Part shown: positions 31,319 to 41,939 of the stretch, one piece after another
Numbering within the stretch: position 1 is the stretch's first letter
How the letters are laid out: the number at the start of each line of letters is the position of its first letter
From: Chloranthus sessilifolius
Taxonomy: Eukaryota > Streptophyta > Magnoliopsida > Chloranthales > Chloranthaceae
Direction: 5' to 3'
DNA length: 64,000 nucleotides
NCBI GenBank assembly: GCA_021018995.1
Contig: CM037598.1
Span: 78,324,671 to 78,388,670, forward strand
The notes under the pieces: generated by a model
Told to the model about the DNA's origin: nothing
What the model saw: the letters and a program-made list of their open reading frames with translations, nothing else
The model's database searches: none
Program-made: the position numbers and the translations under genes

Positions 31319-31604
31319 CTTTGGGATCATGTCAACATTGTAATCCCTGCTAGAGCCCAAATGTGCCAGAGACTTGTCGTTTGACTCGTTTCCCCTAAAC
31401 TTTTTCCAAAGCTGCAAAATTAAATTTTCAGTCAAAAAAATCAGAAAAACAAAAATAAATGTGACTTTTTTCTTGAAATCCTATGCACATCATGCCAATC
31501 AGAGAATTTGCAGGTCGCCCCCAAAAATGGCACCTGAATGAGATTAAGTGAAGTTGACTCTCCTCCTGTCCTCCGTAATAGTCATTCCTATCCATATGCA
31601 AGAC
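31319..31604 (-). pseudogene. GDI-like: Rab GDP-dissociation inhibitor, two exon fragments
   Basis: On the minus strand an acceptor (CATCTCATTACAG) precedes an exon at 31604-31534 encoding VLHMDRNDYYGG, and ending at CTCATTCAG/GTGCC. An 8-base duplication (GGAGGACA/GGAGGAGA) shifts its frame. After a 122-base intron the next exon (31411-31319, 93 bases) encodes LWKKFRG, then LGSSRDYNVDMIPK. Both blocks belong to the N-terminal region of Rab GDI, which extracts prenylated Rab GTPases from membranes. The first exon and everything after these two are missing. Downstream, the next splice acceptor leads into the BOR-like exon. Confidence 0.88.
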
Positions 31605-33228
31605 CTGTAATGAGATGGAGCTGGAGTTATTTCATAGGTAATGAGATGGAACTGGAGTTATCCTAAGCTAAGCCAGGCCTAAATTTAGTGTTCCCCACAT
31701 CACTATTGAGAAAAGGAAATGGTGCCTTTTAGTGTTTTTCATCGTCTTTTTGTTTGTTGGATAAGCTGGGTTTGAACCTGCCAGTCTAAACCTTCAATAG
31801 GGCTAAAAACAAATGGGATCGACTCTTTTTTTTTTTTTTATCAGTAATGCAAATATATTGAAACTACTCTAAACCTGCCAGTCTAAACAGAAAACTCAAA
31901 AGCCAAAAAATAGATTGCAGCCAAAAACTGGCTACAGTCCTTATTACAAAATGATACTAAGTAGGAAGAAATGCAACCATAACATGAAAGTAATGGTAAA
32001 AAATATTTTTTTTAAATAGCATTTGGCAAAAATAAACAGCAAAGATAGAATTCTAATAAAAACACATCAAATAGCTTGTTTATTGAGTGCATACTTCATC
32101 TTTTTGTGCAACCAATATATAAAACTGGATTCAAATCCAATATTACTATATACAACTACTATTTTATGCTATATAGAGGCCTCATTCTCTAAAAGCAAAT
32201 AAGTACAAGAACTCAATTCCAATGATATCCTGGTACTGAATAGAAATTGGTACCAACATTTTCAACCACCTATTGGCATGAGTGCCAATTATAGAGTTTA
32301 AACTTTAGACTGTGAGACTTTAGGTGACCTCACTGATTTACCATAGCTCAAAATTAACCTATCAAATATTTATCACCATTATATCCCATTTCTGAACCAT
32401 TACAGATATTCAATAAAAAAAGGACATATATTCTAAGTAAAACTATATTGATCCACCAATGAACTCCCTCGTGGACTGCTCTATGAGGCATGGTATATCC
32501 AGGAGGGGGTACTTCTTGCCAATTAATTTGATAGTCTATATCATAGGAGCACATGCACCAGTTGTTGATATAAATGAAAGGAACTATCAAATAAAAATCT
32601 TATAAGCTAAACATCGTCAAATAACAGCTCAAAAAACAACTAAAATGATTTTATTTTTTTTAAGAACGAAACCCCCAATCCCCTTCCAAATTTCCAATCA
32701 TTCCAATCACACTGTCATTGTAATCAAGATTTTAAAATACATTTTATATAAGTCATAATCAAAGACCAAGAAACCAAGAAACCAAAAACCAAATCTCACT
32801 CTTACTGAGTTTCAAACATACAAACATGAATCAAAATCATATCATCAAAACTACATCAAATCCAACTCTGGAATGGCATATATTGGAATCTTGTATACCA
32901 AAACAAATGTACTTTCAAGCCTTTCAACAAAACATGTATAAATTATCATATTCCCATCTTTAAACCAACAAATTATTGAAAATGCTGATCACAAAAGCAA
33001 ACAGAAATATAATATACTAGTACAACATGATTAAACACAAATCTACACAAGTATCCATATTTTTGTTCAAAAAAATAAAATTGATAGACATGAAACTAAC
33101 ATTCTTTATAAGAAAAGGTTAATAAAAATGCAAGTTATGCAACATGTACCATGTTTTCTTTAAAAAGTACGAAAATACAACTAAATGAATCATATCTCCT
33201 GACCTGAGTGCTGATGCACTTGGTTCTC
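31605..33228. other. No recognised gene; part of the fragment block
   Basis: Contains a local repeat of ATAACTCCAGTTCCATCTCAT (31612-31665, two copies), a direct repeat of AACCTGCCAGTCTAAAC (31782 and 31867) around a poly(T), and AT-rich sequence. A short minus-strand phrase at 32460-32540 (KKYPLLDIPCLIEQSTREFI) looks exon-like but is too short to name. Confidence 0.35.
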
Positions 33229-33527
33229 AGGTAACCTTTTGGGATGTGTAACACGTGGAAACAACATATGAGCTATCTGATAGTATGCCCATGATCTTGA
33301 AAACTATTGGCCAGAATATTGGGACGAAAAATTAATTACCATCGTCTGATTCGAAGCAATCTAAGGCCATATAAGATTAATGGTATGTTAGACTTCTGAT
33401 GGTAGCAATTAATTTTTCATGACCTTTGACTGCATTGAATCAAATGATGGATATTATTTTTCATCCATGTCTTCCACACAATAGATCTTGAGATCATGGG
33501 TATACCATCATGTTAATTCCACGTGTC
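33229..33527. repeat. Dispersed fold-back repeat, ends at the GATL fragment
   Basis: Left arm TTTTGGGATGTGTAACACG, CATGATCTTGAAAACTATTG; right arm TTTGACTGCATTGAATCAAA, ATAGATCTTGAGATCATGG. The right edge, CACGTGTCAG, coincides with the point where GATL similarity stops, so this repeat probably truncated the gene. Confidence 0.65.
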
Positions 33528-34190
33528 AGACCTTTGACTGTATCTCCATCCACCCTTCGATCTTTCCCCTATACTCCCCTTCTCTCCATCTCCCCAGATC
33601 CATCACCATAACCACTGTATTAAAGTAACAAGGATCTCTACCTTTGAAAACCCTAGCCATGGACGGATCTGACCAAAACCCTTCGGTAAAATACTTGGTA
33701 AAATATGCACTGCAGTTTTCGGGGGCTCTGATCATTCATGACCCTGTGAGTTTGATGCTCCATAGCTTCTCTATGTCGTCGACGACCACGAGATCGGAAT
33801 CCAAGTAGATCACACGGTCCACGCAGTGCTCCAATATATCGGCTAGATATGTCCTCGCACAGTTCAGAGGGTTTTTGAGTGCTTGCCGGAACAAAGATGA
33901 GATTAGTTTCTTGACTTGATCTTCTCCAAACTTGTAGATCTTGAAATTGAGTGAAGGGAAGGTTGATCGAATGAGAAGGTTCATATTCTGATTCAAATTC
34001 GAATTAGGGTTTGATGAGGCAACGAAGTACAAGAAGAGCTTTTCAGGGCACGAAGTGTGTTTGAGAACAGAGAGAACGGAGGCCATGGAACCTCGGAGGT
34101 GTTCGGTGTCGAGGGAGATGGAGGCTAGGGTTTCAAAGAGGGAGATGGAGCGAGAGAGGTAGAGGGGAGGAGGCGGTCTCAGCTACGAAG
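33526..34190 (-). pseudogene. GATL-like: GATL-type glycosyltransferase (GT8), truncated
   Basis: The minus strand from about 34190 shows SISLDTEHLRGSMASVLSVL, FPSLNFKIYKFGEDQVKKLI, FRQALKNPLNCARTYLADIL and VIYLDSDLVVVDDIEKLW. The DSD is the metal-binding DxD of family GT8. These words match galacturonosyltransferase-like proteins, Golgi enzymes of cell-wall synthesis. A single in-frame TGA (33736-33738) follows LTGS, and the frame then continues with APENCSAYFTKYFTEGFWSD and GRDPCYFNTVVMVMDLGRWR to 33526. The N-terminal membrane anchor region and the C-terminal third are missing; a fold-back repeat cuts the 3' end. No introns, as expected for GATL genes. The first ATG at 34086 is internal. 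Confidence 0.9.
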
Positions 34191-34528
34191 GAAATGAATT
34201 TCAATTTTAGGTTTCACGGTATATTATGGCATGAGATCAGGGTTAATGAATTAAACCACTTTCTTAATATAATAAACTATTGGTTTTCGCAGTGGATTAT
34301 CATACTACTGCTCCAGCAGTGGTTCTTTTGATATTGCAAAAGTTGTTTTTTTATCATTTTGACGTAGTGTTTAACGTGAAATTCAAAGTAGTCAATAATT
34401 TTCAGCTTAGGTGCCATGCCCTCCGTATTTCCGTAGGTGTGAATCGATTTATTTATATGTGGTGGAATTTAAATATCCAGAGAGATGCTTGAACTACTCC
34501 TAAATAGAATTGACCTTATTACAAGATT
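34191..34528. other. No gene seen
   Basis: AT-rich; nothing recognisable. Confidence 0.4.
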
Positions 34529-34612
34529 TATGAAATTGAATAATGACGGGTTTCTATCTAGTAAAGGGGCTGGGATCGGCGGCAATGCTAGAAATGATAA
34601 TGGGCAATCCAT
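34529..34612 (+). pseudogene. Short RNase H-like (RVT_3 type) fragment
   Basis: The plus strand encodes FMKLNNDGFLSSKGAGIGGN and then ARNDNGQS. The pattern KLN-x-DG ... GAGIGG ... R-D/N-x-NG is the start of the plant RNase H-like domain found in LINE-derived and reverse-transcriptase-related proteins. Only about 28 residues are visible, on the strand opposite the gene fragments. Confidence 0.5.
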
Positions 34613-35062
34613 AAAAGAGTACAATGAAGTGGAAGAAGAGTACGACTAATGAAGACTTAGAGGAAAGCAGCGAGATGGGAATTGTTTTAAGTCAAAAGAA
34701 ACTGGAAGATGTTGACTGTTTCGATCAACATCTTTAACTCATTTTTGACTTAATAAAATATGAAAGATTGCAGAGTTATGGAATGTTTGGTGTTTATATA
34801 AAACGAGTGGAAAAATAAGAATCACAAAGTCAGACTCTAAATAGATGGGATAAAGATATAATAATGCTGAATGACAAGATGCTAAGTTGTGATAGGAGAT
34901 TATTGCTACCTGCACTTAGACAATATTTTGGTCGAAGAGGATTACCTTACTGCAATCAATTACATTGATAAAGGGGAACTGTGCCATATAGATTTTACCT
35001 ACTTGACAAAATTTGAGGCATTGGAAATGAAATTTGCAGAAACTTAAAATTATACATCTTGA
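34613..35062. other. No gene seen
   Basis: AT-rich; short overlapping frames without family features. Confidence 0.4.
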
Positions 35063-35195
35063 CACTACAAAAAAAAGATTAATAGCGTCAGTTTTGTACA
35101 GTAAAAAATTATCACTATTAACAAAAAAAACTATTAGCGGTAAGAGTATTAGCGACAGTTTTTGGCTGCCGCTAATAGTCTTATTTTTTGTAGTG
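35063..35195. mobile_element. CACTA-type MITE, copy 5
   Basis: 133 bp, ends CACTACAAAAAAAAGATTAA / GTCTTATTTTTTGTAGTG. The interior has TATTAGCGGTAAGAGTATTA. Flanking triplets (TGA, GAC) do not match. Confidence 0.83.
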
Positions 35196-35346
35196 GACAA
35201 TGAATTTTCTATATTATTATGAAGAAAAGCCTCTTTAAATAGAGGTGAATATATTCAATTATGATATTAAAATATTCTTAATGATTCAAAATTCTTCCTA
35301 AAATATTTATAAAACTTAAATCAATCTAATATTACCTAAAACAATC

Positions 35347-35369
35347 ATATATATATATATATATATATA
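35347..35369. repeat. (TA)n run beside a short stem
   Basis: About 11 TA repeats, followed by GGGCGTAGAGATTTCTCTACGCCC-like inverted sequence (35389-35410). It may be one end of another TA-associated element. Confidence 0.7.
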
Positions 35370-35720
35370 GGGAAAAAGGAAAATGCGCTCGGGGCGTAGA
35401 GATTTCTCTACGCCCCCCAATGGGGAGCGGACACGTAAAAAGTGCTTTTGCACAAATCATGGTTAGCCATAGCGGGAGTTTCCTAGTGTCAGTGGTAAGT
35501 AAAGTAGGCAATAGGGGAATACTGCCTACTTTACTTGAAGGAGGGAGGAAGGAAGCATTGTTCCCAAGGCCAAAGTCTTGTCGAATGTAATGGCGGTAAA
35601 ATAATTCAAAAATTGGTACAAGTTCCTTCTTTTTCCCTCCTTATTCAGAATGAAGCTCTCTATTATTTTATTTCCTCTCTTTGGCTAACAATTTTTTCGT
35701 TTTTCCTGGAGCTCTGATTG

Positions 35721-36068
35721 GATAGAAGCGCAAAGAGATAACTTGCACCTTTTTCTTGGAGCGCAAACTAGATAGAAGCGCAAAGAGACAACTTGCACCT
35801 TTTTTCTGGAGTGCGGACTAGATAGAAGCACAGAAGAGACAAGTTTTTTTATTTTTCTCGAACTCGTACTGGATGGAAGTGCAGAAGAGATAAATTTCTC
35901 TATTTTTCTGTAGCACGTACTGGATAGAAGGATAAAAGAGACAACTTGTAGCACAGAAGAGAGCACATTCTCTATTTTTTTGGAACACGTACTGGATAGA
36001 AGCGCAGAAGAGACAACTTACTCTTTCTAGAGCACGTACTGGATAGAAGCCCAGAAGATTGACATTTG
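35721..36068 (+). repeat. 50-bp minisatellite, about seven units
   Basis: GATAGAAG (or a one-base variant) recurs at 35721, 35771, 35821, 35872, 35923, 35995 and 36042. Each unit continues with GCAGAAGAGACAA-like sequence, a T-rich part and GAGCACGTACTG. One unit is longer by about 21 bases. Confidence 0.88.
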
Positions 36069-36189
36069 AGCTAAGTATTAATTCTTTTTCGTGTGTATTA
36101 TTTTCAGCTTACAGAACATTCAAATATATATGACATTACCCACACGATGATGCTTCATATGGAGGGATGTGTTGATGCTTCAAGAGGTT

Positions 36190-36960
36190 TCAGATGTCGA
36201 AATACCATGGCTGTCCGTCATCGGTTGGTGATTTTTCAAATCTGAACATAGCGACTTCAGTTTCTGATTTGACATAAATTTCTGGAGTGATTGCTTCATT
36301 TGGTGCTGTACTTGTGGGGAGGATTGATAATTCTCTTTTGACGGTCCATGCTACATCGTGGGCGAGTACTGTCAGCTTTTCGATAAAGAAGGTCTTGATA
36401 CTTTGTCTGATAGGTATTTGAATGACTGAGGCTAATGTGGCTAGGGAGTCTGCGAGCTCATTTTCTAATTTAGGGATGTGCGTGAAAGAGATTCTTTCAA
36501 ATTTCTTTACCAGATATTGAGCGGTTTCTAGGTATGCCATGGGTCTTCTTTCCTTAGTTTTTCATTCTCCTATGACTTGCGAAATTACGAGCTTGGAATC
36601 ACCGACGGTTTTTAACTGTTTAACGCTTAATTATAATGCCGCTCGTAGTTCGACTACGAAAGCTTCGTATTCTGCAACGTTATTAGTGACAGGGAAGTCT
36701 AGTTGAAAAGCCTTAGGTATGACAACTCCTTCGGGAGTTAGCAGGACTATTTCGATGCCTTTTCCTTTGTGATTTAGAACACTATCGAAATAAAGGGTCC
36801 ATGAGGTCTTATCGGACTCTTCGTTATGAATCGTGAGTAGGTCTTCATCGAAGAAATTCGCGTGTATGGGCTCATCACTCGAGAGTGGAAAATCTGTGAG
36901 GTAATCAGCGATTGCTTGTCCTTCGATCGACTTCTACGTGACGTAAGTGATATCGAATTA
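36190..36960 (-). pseudogene. Tat pol: archaeal-type RNase H
   Basis: The minus strand encodes a second RNase H, with FPVTNNVAEYEAFV-like words near 36700 and, in the open frame 36540-36190, QYLVKKFERISFTHIPKLEN and ELADSLATLASVIQIP. The aspartate of ADSLA is the last active-site acid. The same block occurs at 49217-49591 in the plus-strand copy. Stops near 36560-36600 separate the two halves. Confidence 0.85.
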
Positions 36961-37600
36961 TTACAATAGCATATGCCAGCGAGCGATCTTTCCTGATGTT
37001 GTGGGCATTTTGAATATGTATTTCAAATGGTCCATTCGAGCTAGTACTAGTATCTTATATGCTATGAAGTAGTGCCATAATTTGGTTGAGGCCCACACCA
37101 ATGTGAAGCAGGTCTTCTCCATTGAAGCATATTTTCGTTTGTACTTGACCATCGTCCTACTAAGGTAGTAGATAGCCTTCTCTCTCTTGCCATCTTCTTC
37201 ATATTATTTTAGAATTACTCCCATTGCTTTGCCATTTACTGAGAGATATAGAATTAGGGGCCTTTCGGAAACTGGTGGCGATAGTATTGGCGGGTTAAGG
37301 AGGTGCTTTTTGATATTGTCGAAGGCTTGCTAGCACTGATTATCCCATTTGTACTCAGTTCCTCCTTTAAGCAGTCTGTAGAAAGGATTGCATCTGTTTG
37401 AATGCTGGGAGATAAATCTCCTGATGAATTACAATCTTCCTATCAGGCCTCCTAATTCTTTGATATTACTGAGAGGTGGCATCTCAAGGATAGCTCTGAC
37501 TGTTATGGGGTCGACTTCGATTCCTCGCTTGCTGACTATGAAATCGAATAATTTTTCAGAGGTGATTCCGAAGATACATTTCTTTGGGTTCATTTTTAGC
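36961..37600 (-). pseudogene. Tat pol: first RNase H
   Basis: The minus strand encodes the usual gypsy RNase H with KYKRKYASMEKTCFTLVWA and TKLWHYFIAYKILVLARMDH, followed by FKMPTTSGKIARWHMLL. Frames change several times between 37600 and 37150. Confidence 0.82.
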
Positions 37601-38550
37601 TGATATTTCTTAGCTCTTTACAGCACCAGTCGGAGTGCTTCAATATGTCCTGCCCGTGTTTGAGACTTCACTAATATGTCATAGACATAGACTTTCACAA
37701 ATTTATGCATCATGTCGTAAAAAATAGCCATCATGGCGCGTTGATACGTGGTTCCTGCGTTATTAATCCCAAAAGGCATGACGACGTAGCAGTATGTTTC
37801 CCATGGTATGGTGAAAGAAGTATTTTCTTGGTTAGACTTTGCTAATTTGATTTGATTATACCTAGAGAAATCGTCTATAGAGGATAGCATCTCGTGTCTC
37901 GCAGTGTTGTCGGCTAGAGTGTCACTATGCAAAAGTGGAAAGTCATCTTTTGGGCATGCCTAGTTGAGGTTTCAAAAATCAATGCAAACTCATACTCTGC
38001 CATCTTTTTTAGCGATAGGTACGATATTGGCGACCCATATGGGGTAGAGGACGACTTGGATGAATTTATCTTTGTGTAACTTATCAACTTCCTCTTTAAC
38101 TTGAAGGGTAGTTTGTGGGTGCATCCTTCGGAGTTTCTGCTTAACAGGCTTTACGTCGGGTTTCAAGACAAGGCAATGTTCTACTAAGCTTGGGTCTAAA
38201 CCAGGCATATCTTCATAGGACCATTCAAAGGAATCAAGGTGTTCTTATAGGGCTTGTATGCTTTGTTGATGTTCCTTGGAGTTGAGCATTGCACTGATTA
38301 GTAGCTTCTTGGGCAATGGGGATTTGATTTTGTGAAAGGTAACCCTTTGTCGGTATAATTTATGATTGAGAGAGCTTTGGTAAGGTGAAGGTCAAGGCTA
38401 TTGATCATTTTCTCAAAGTCGCGAAGTATCTCATCTGGTATGATCATGGGCTTATTGTTTAGCCTGGATGCCTTGCATCTTCGGGCGGGAGAGGGGATAG
38501 AAGTCTTAGGAGAAAAGTCTCCTTGTTGGTCGCAAGATTGGTTCATGATA
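37601..38550 (-). pseudogene. Tat pol: reverse transcriptase
   Basis: The minus strand from 38550 encodes RRCKASRLNNKPMIIPDEIL, MPGLDPSLVEHCL, VANIVPIAKKDGRV, then SSIDDFSRYNQIKLA, ETYCYVVMPFGINNAGTTYQ and VKVYVYDILVKSQ. The order is that of a gypsy RT. The catalytic block reads YVYD, having lost one aspartate. Two or more stops lie between 37930 and 38000. Confidence 0.88.
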
Positions 38551-38675
38551 AAGGGTTCCTTTTCTTTTTTGAGGTTTTCTGGTTTTTTTAGATTTTATAT
38601 TTATGAATTTGTAAGGTTTTCTGCTTTTTCTATTTTTTTATTTTTGATAGTAGATATGGTACAAGGTCGGTCGCC

Positions 38676-40020
38676 TCAAGTGGCACTGGGGGAGTTGCTT
38701 CCTCTAATTGAGGGAGCGAGACGGCTGCAGGAGCCGTTTGGACGATTCTTCGAGAAATGTGAACTTGTTCTGAATGTGGCATTTTTTTTGGAGTCCTCAT
38801 CTAATGAGGCCTTTTGAATAAGCGACGCCGGTGACAATGGTACTAATGTTCGGATTTCCTTTATCACATTGATTACCTCGTCTTCAAAGGAGCTCTGGAG
38901 ATCGTAATCAATCGAACTATCATTTTCTGAGTTATAATACAGTTGCTCTTCCTGTCGAGGGTGACCTCCTAAGGGATCCTCAAGGGTAGTGAGCTATTTC
39001 CCTTGAACTTCATAGTATGTTAAGATGAATACGCACGCTTGACAGCGAGGTTGGTAGTGGTGAGAAATGCAGGGAGATCCCGAAGGGCATTCCCATCTCT
39101 CTGAGCTGGAGTCAAGGCTAGCATCGAACTCGTCTTCTTGATCTGACAATGCTTGAAGTCCTAGGTTAGCCTGCTCTGCTAACTCGAGTGCAGGGAGGTC
39201 TATCCAGCAGTCCTCGTCATCGCTCGGAGGAGATTGCCACTCTTCCTCGAGAGATTTCCAGAGTATTTGGAGTTATGGTGTGTCTGGGGATGGAGGAGTG
39301 TCTAGTTCGAGTTCCTCTTCAAGCTCTATAAGGGCGATGTGGGTGTTTCCCCCTGGGGTCGACCAAATGGCTGTTAAAATTTTCTTCCTCTTGTGCCAAT
39401 AGTAGAGTTGGTAGGTCGTTACTTACTTCTGTTGTTATGGGGTTGGAGTCATTCGATCCCACTATTGCGGAATGTTGAATCCAGCTAGCGAAGCGTTCTA
39501 TATGCTGGTGCATGCCCTACAACGGGGTTGGTATGGGTAAGCGATATAAGGGGAGTCCCATGGGCATTCCCATTCCCCAAGGCTAAGGCCGAGGCGGATG
39601 TTATGCGAGTTATGATTTTCTTATGGGGTATTTTCTTCTTCCCATATTGAGTGTAAGTGCTCTTCATCATCTTGCAAGGCAACTATGTGAAAATCTTCGT
39701 CATCGGTGGATTCTCAATCTCCTACTCGTGGCTTGAGTTCTGGAGGTTCTTCCTTTCTCTCTTCTGTAGGCTCCCTAGTGTCAACAAGGGTTTGACACCT
39801 TCTAGCGGTTTATCAATATCATTGTTTAGATTCGTTAAATCACTGAATGCTTTAGCCATTCGTTCAATTTCTGCTTCTTGGGATCTAGTGAAAGACACTT
39901 CTTTCTGCCTTGGTACATCTGCTTTCTCAGTGGTCCCGTAGATGAAGTGGTCGTATAAAGACCATTTTGGTGAGGTAGGGAACAAGTCAGCTTGCGAGCT
40001 GTCTGATTGATAACTTAACC
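38676..40020 (-). pseudogene. Tat pol: linker between protease and RT
   Basis: The minus strand is rich in serine, proline and acidic residues and full of stops (PNGSCSRLAPSIRGSNSP, EAEIERMAKAFSDLTNLNND). The counterpart is at 46337-47180 of the plus copy. No named domain is visible. Tat elements are known for long linkers here. Confidence 0.65.
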
Positions 40021-40362
40021 CTATGTGGTTGCATATTTTTCTTGGGACACAGGTCCTATATGACCTTGCTTGTTTTTATCGAGTCCGGTGTGAGGGATGT
40101 ACCCGAGCTGATACATACAGTCCCATCCCTTTGTCGCGGTTGGGTTGGTGTCATAGAGTTTGGTGAGGTCTGGGCCAACCTCTCTTTTCATTAATTTTTG
40201 TTGACACGTTGGGAGAGAACTAGGAGGGGTAGGGGGACAGACTTTCGCAATGGTTGTCTCATCGGAAATTCGAGTCTTCTGAATATGACCCGTGTTTAAC
40301 ACAGACATGGGCTGTCGGAATACTTGCCGCGTAATCAGTGTCCATCTCTTGGAGGGGTGCAT
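40021..40362 (-). pseudogene. Tat pol: G-patch-like region
   Basis: The open frame encodes KGWDCMYQLGYIPHTGLDKN. The spacing of aromatic and glycine residues (GW...LGY-x-P-x-x-GL-x-K) fits a weak G-patch, an RNA-binding motif reported in some plant retroelements next to the protease. It follows the protease frame with overlap. Degenerate and tentative. Confidence 0.5.
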
Positions 40363-40870
40363 TAGCGTATATAAGGATAATAGATTTCTCGTACGAGAAT
40401 TTGACGCATTGATGGTATGTGGATGTGACGACCTTTATCGACTCTAACCATTTTCTTCCTAAGATAAGATTGTACGTACTAGAGGAATCAGAAACATAGA
40501 AAGTAACGTCTTTTGTTACAGGTTCGAGGCAAACCTGGAGTTTGATAGTTCCTTTGAAGAAATGACGCGACCCATCATATGCTATATGAGATAGTGCTGA
40601 AGGCCTGACATCTTGTTCTGTGTATTCGAGCATCTTTAACATTGTGATAGGGAAAATATTAAGTCCTGCTCCTGTATCAACCAACGCATGGGGTACGGAG
40701 AATCCTCTAATTATGATTGTAAGGTATATGGGAGCCACACTTCTGCGGAGTGACTCTTTAGGTATGTCTGTGTCCGTGAAAGTGAGTGTTGGGGGTTGCG
40801 CTATGACGGAGGTGATTTGATGTAGCTCATCTAAAGTTGCATCTTCATCCACTTATATGTCTTCAAGCAT
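40259..40870 (-). pseudogene. Tat protease (retropepsin)
   Basis: An open frame of 197 codons with VPHALVDTGAGLNIFPITML, the DTGA active site of a retropepsin, then SSSTYNLILGRKWLESIKVV, the second conserved block (ILGR-x-WL). It would cut the polyprotein. Its neighbours on both sides carry stops, but this stretch has stayed open. Confidence 0.88.
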
Positions 40871-41939
40871 CCTTATCAACAATCGGTGATGGTCAGGCGA
40901 TTTCTTGATGAGTTCCAATATTGATATCTGGGCCGGGATCTTTTGGAGATGCCACAAAAAGTCATATTCTTACCCTGGCTCGAGTATAATTTCTTTGCAT
41001 GGCCGATGAGCCTTGGGTGCAAGTGGTTGAGGTGCAGGGATTGGCAAAGGAATAATGTGAGGTGGGAGAGGCAAGTTAAATTTATCTTTCTCTCACGTTC
41101 CCCACTGATGGTTACACGTTCGTGAAATCCTTATTTCGAGGGAAGGGTAGAGGTGGATAATTGGTTCCTGATTTAAGAATTGGGTAAGTGGATTGTTGAT
41201 CGAACCCGATGTTTCTCGACATTGATGTATCTATGAAATGAATGAAATTTTAGGTCGGAGCGCGTACTTGCACTGTGCCACTCCAAGGTAGGAGGTACTG
41301 TGTATAATCATATTCTTCTAGGAAAGCAGAGACCAGTGCCTCGCCTGGGTCAGGATGTTCTTCTTGCTCAGTTTCTTCAACGTTTAACAAACACTCGGTT
41401 GTTTCATTTTCTTGGCTTGAAGTCTTTCGGGTGATACTTTCTACCCATGCGATAATTTGGACTGCAGTTTGGAAAACATGATCTCCATACTCGGGTTTAG
41501 AATCAGATGAGGGAAGTGGTAATGGTGTTGGCTCAGGATTTGGAGGGGTTGAAGGTTTTGGTGGGTGACTATGGAGGAATGGTCTTCGAACCCTAAAAGA
41601 GTGGACTCGTTGTTGGGTAAATTTTGTTTAGGGAGGTGGGCTCGACGGGGCGATGCGAGGGATCAAGGCCGAGGGGTGCGGGAGGTGGGCTCGGCGGGGC
41701 GATGCGAGGGATCAAGGCCGAGGGGTGAAGGAACTCTCTTAGGTGTGGTAAAAGCGTTGGAAGGCTGGATGTGAGTGATTAAGGTGGAGGGCTGGAAGAA
41801 GGATTGATCAGGGAGATCTACAGTGGTGACCTGGGCTGGCGTTCCTTAGTTGTAGTTGGGCATGGGATTATTAATGATTCCTAAGTTCTGTTGGGGTTGA
41901 TTATTGTTAGGGTTAGGATTCCTAAGCGCTTTCCAGTCG
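40871..41939 (-). other. Tat gag-protease linker
   Basis: Degraded minus-strand coding sequence with no domain I can name. It includes a tandem duplication of about 54 bases (GGGAGGTGGGCTCG and GGGGCGATGCGAGGGATCAA at 41633-41730). Confidence 0.55.

Noticed and set aside
31770..31885. Possible SINE (box-B-like GGGTTTGAACCTGCC, then poly(T), flanked by a repeat of AACCTGCCAGTCTAAAC)
   Set aside because: I could not find a box A or a consistent 5' end, and the repeat overlaps the supposed box B.
32455..32545. Exon-like phrase on the minus strand (KKYPLLDIPCLIEQSTREFI)
   Set aside because: Too short, no clear splice edges and no family I can name; mentioned only within the surrounding stretch.
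33526..34086. Functional GATL gene
   Set aside because: Lacks the N-terminal anchor region and C-terminal third and carries an in-frame TGA.
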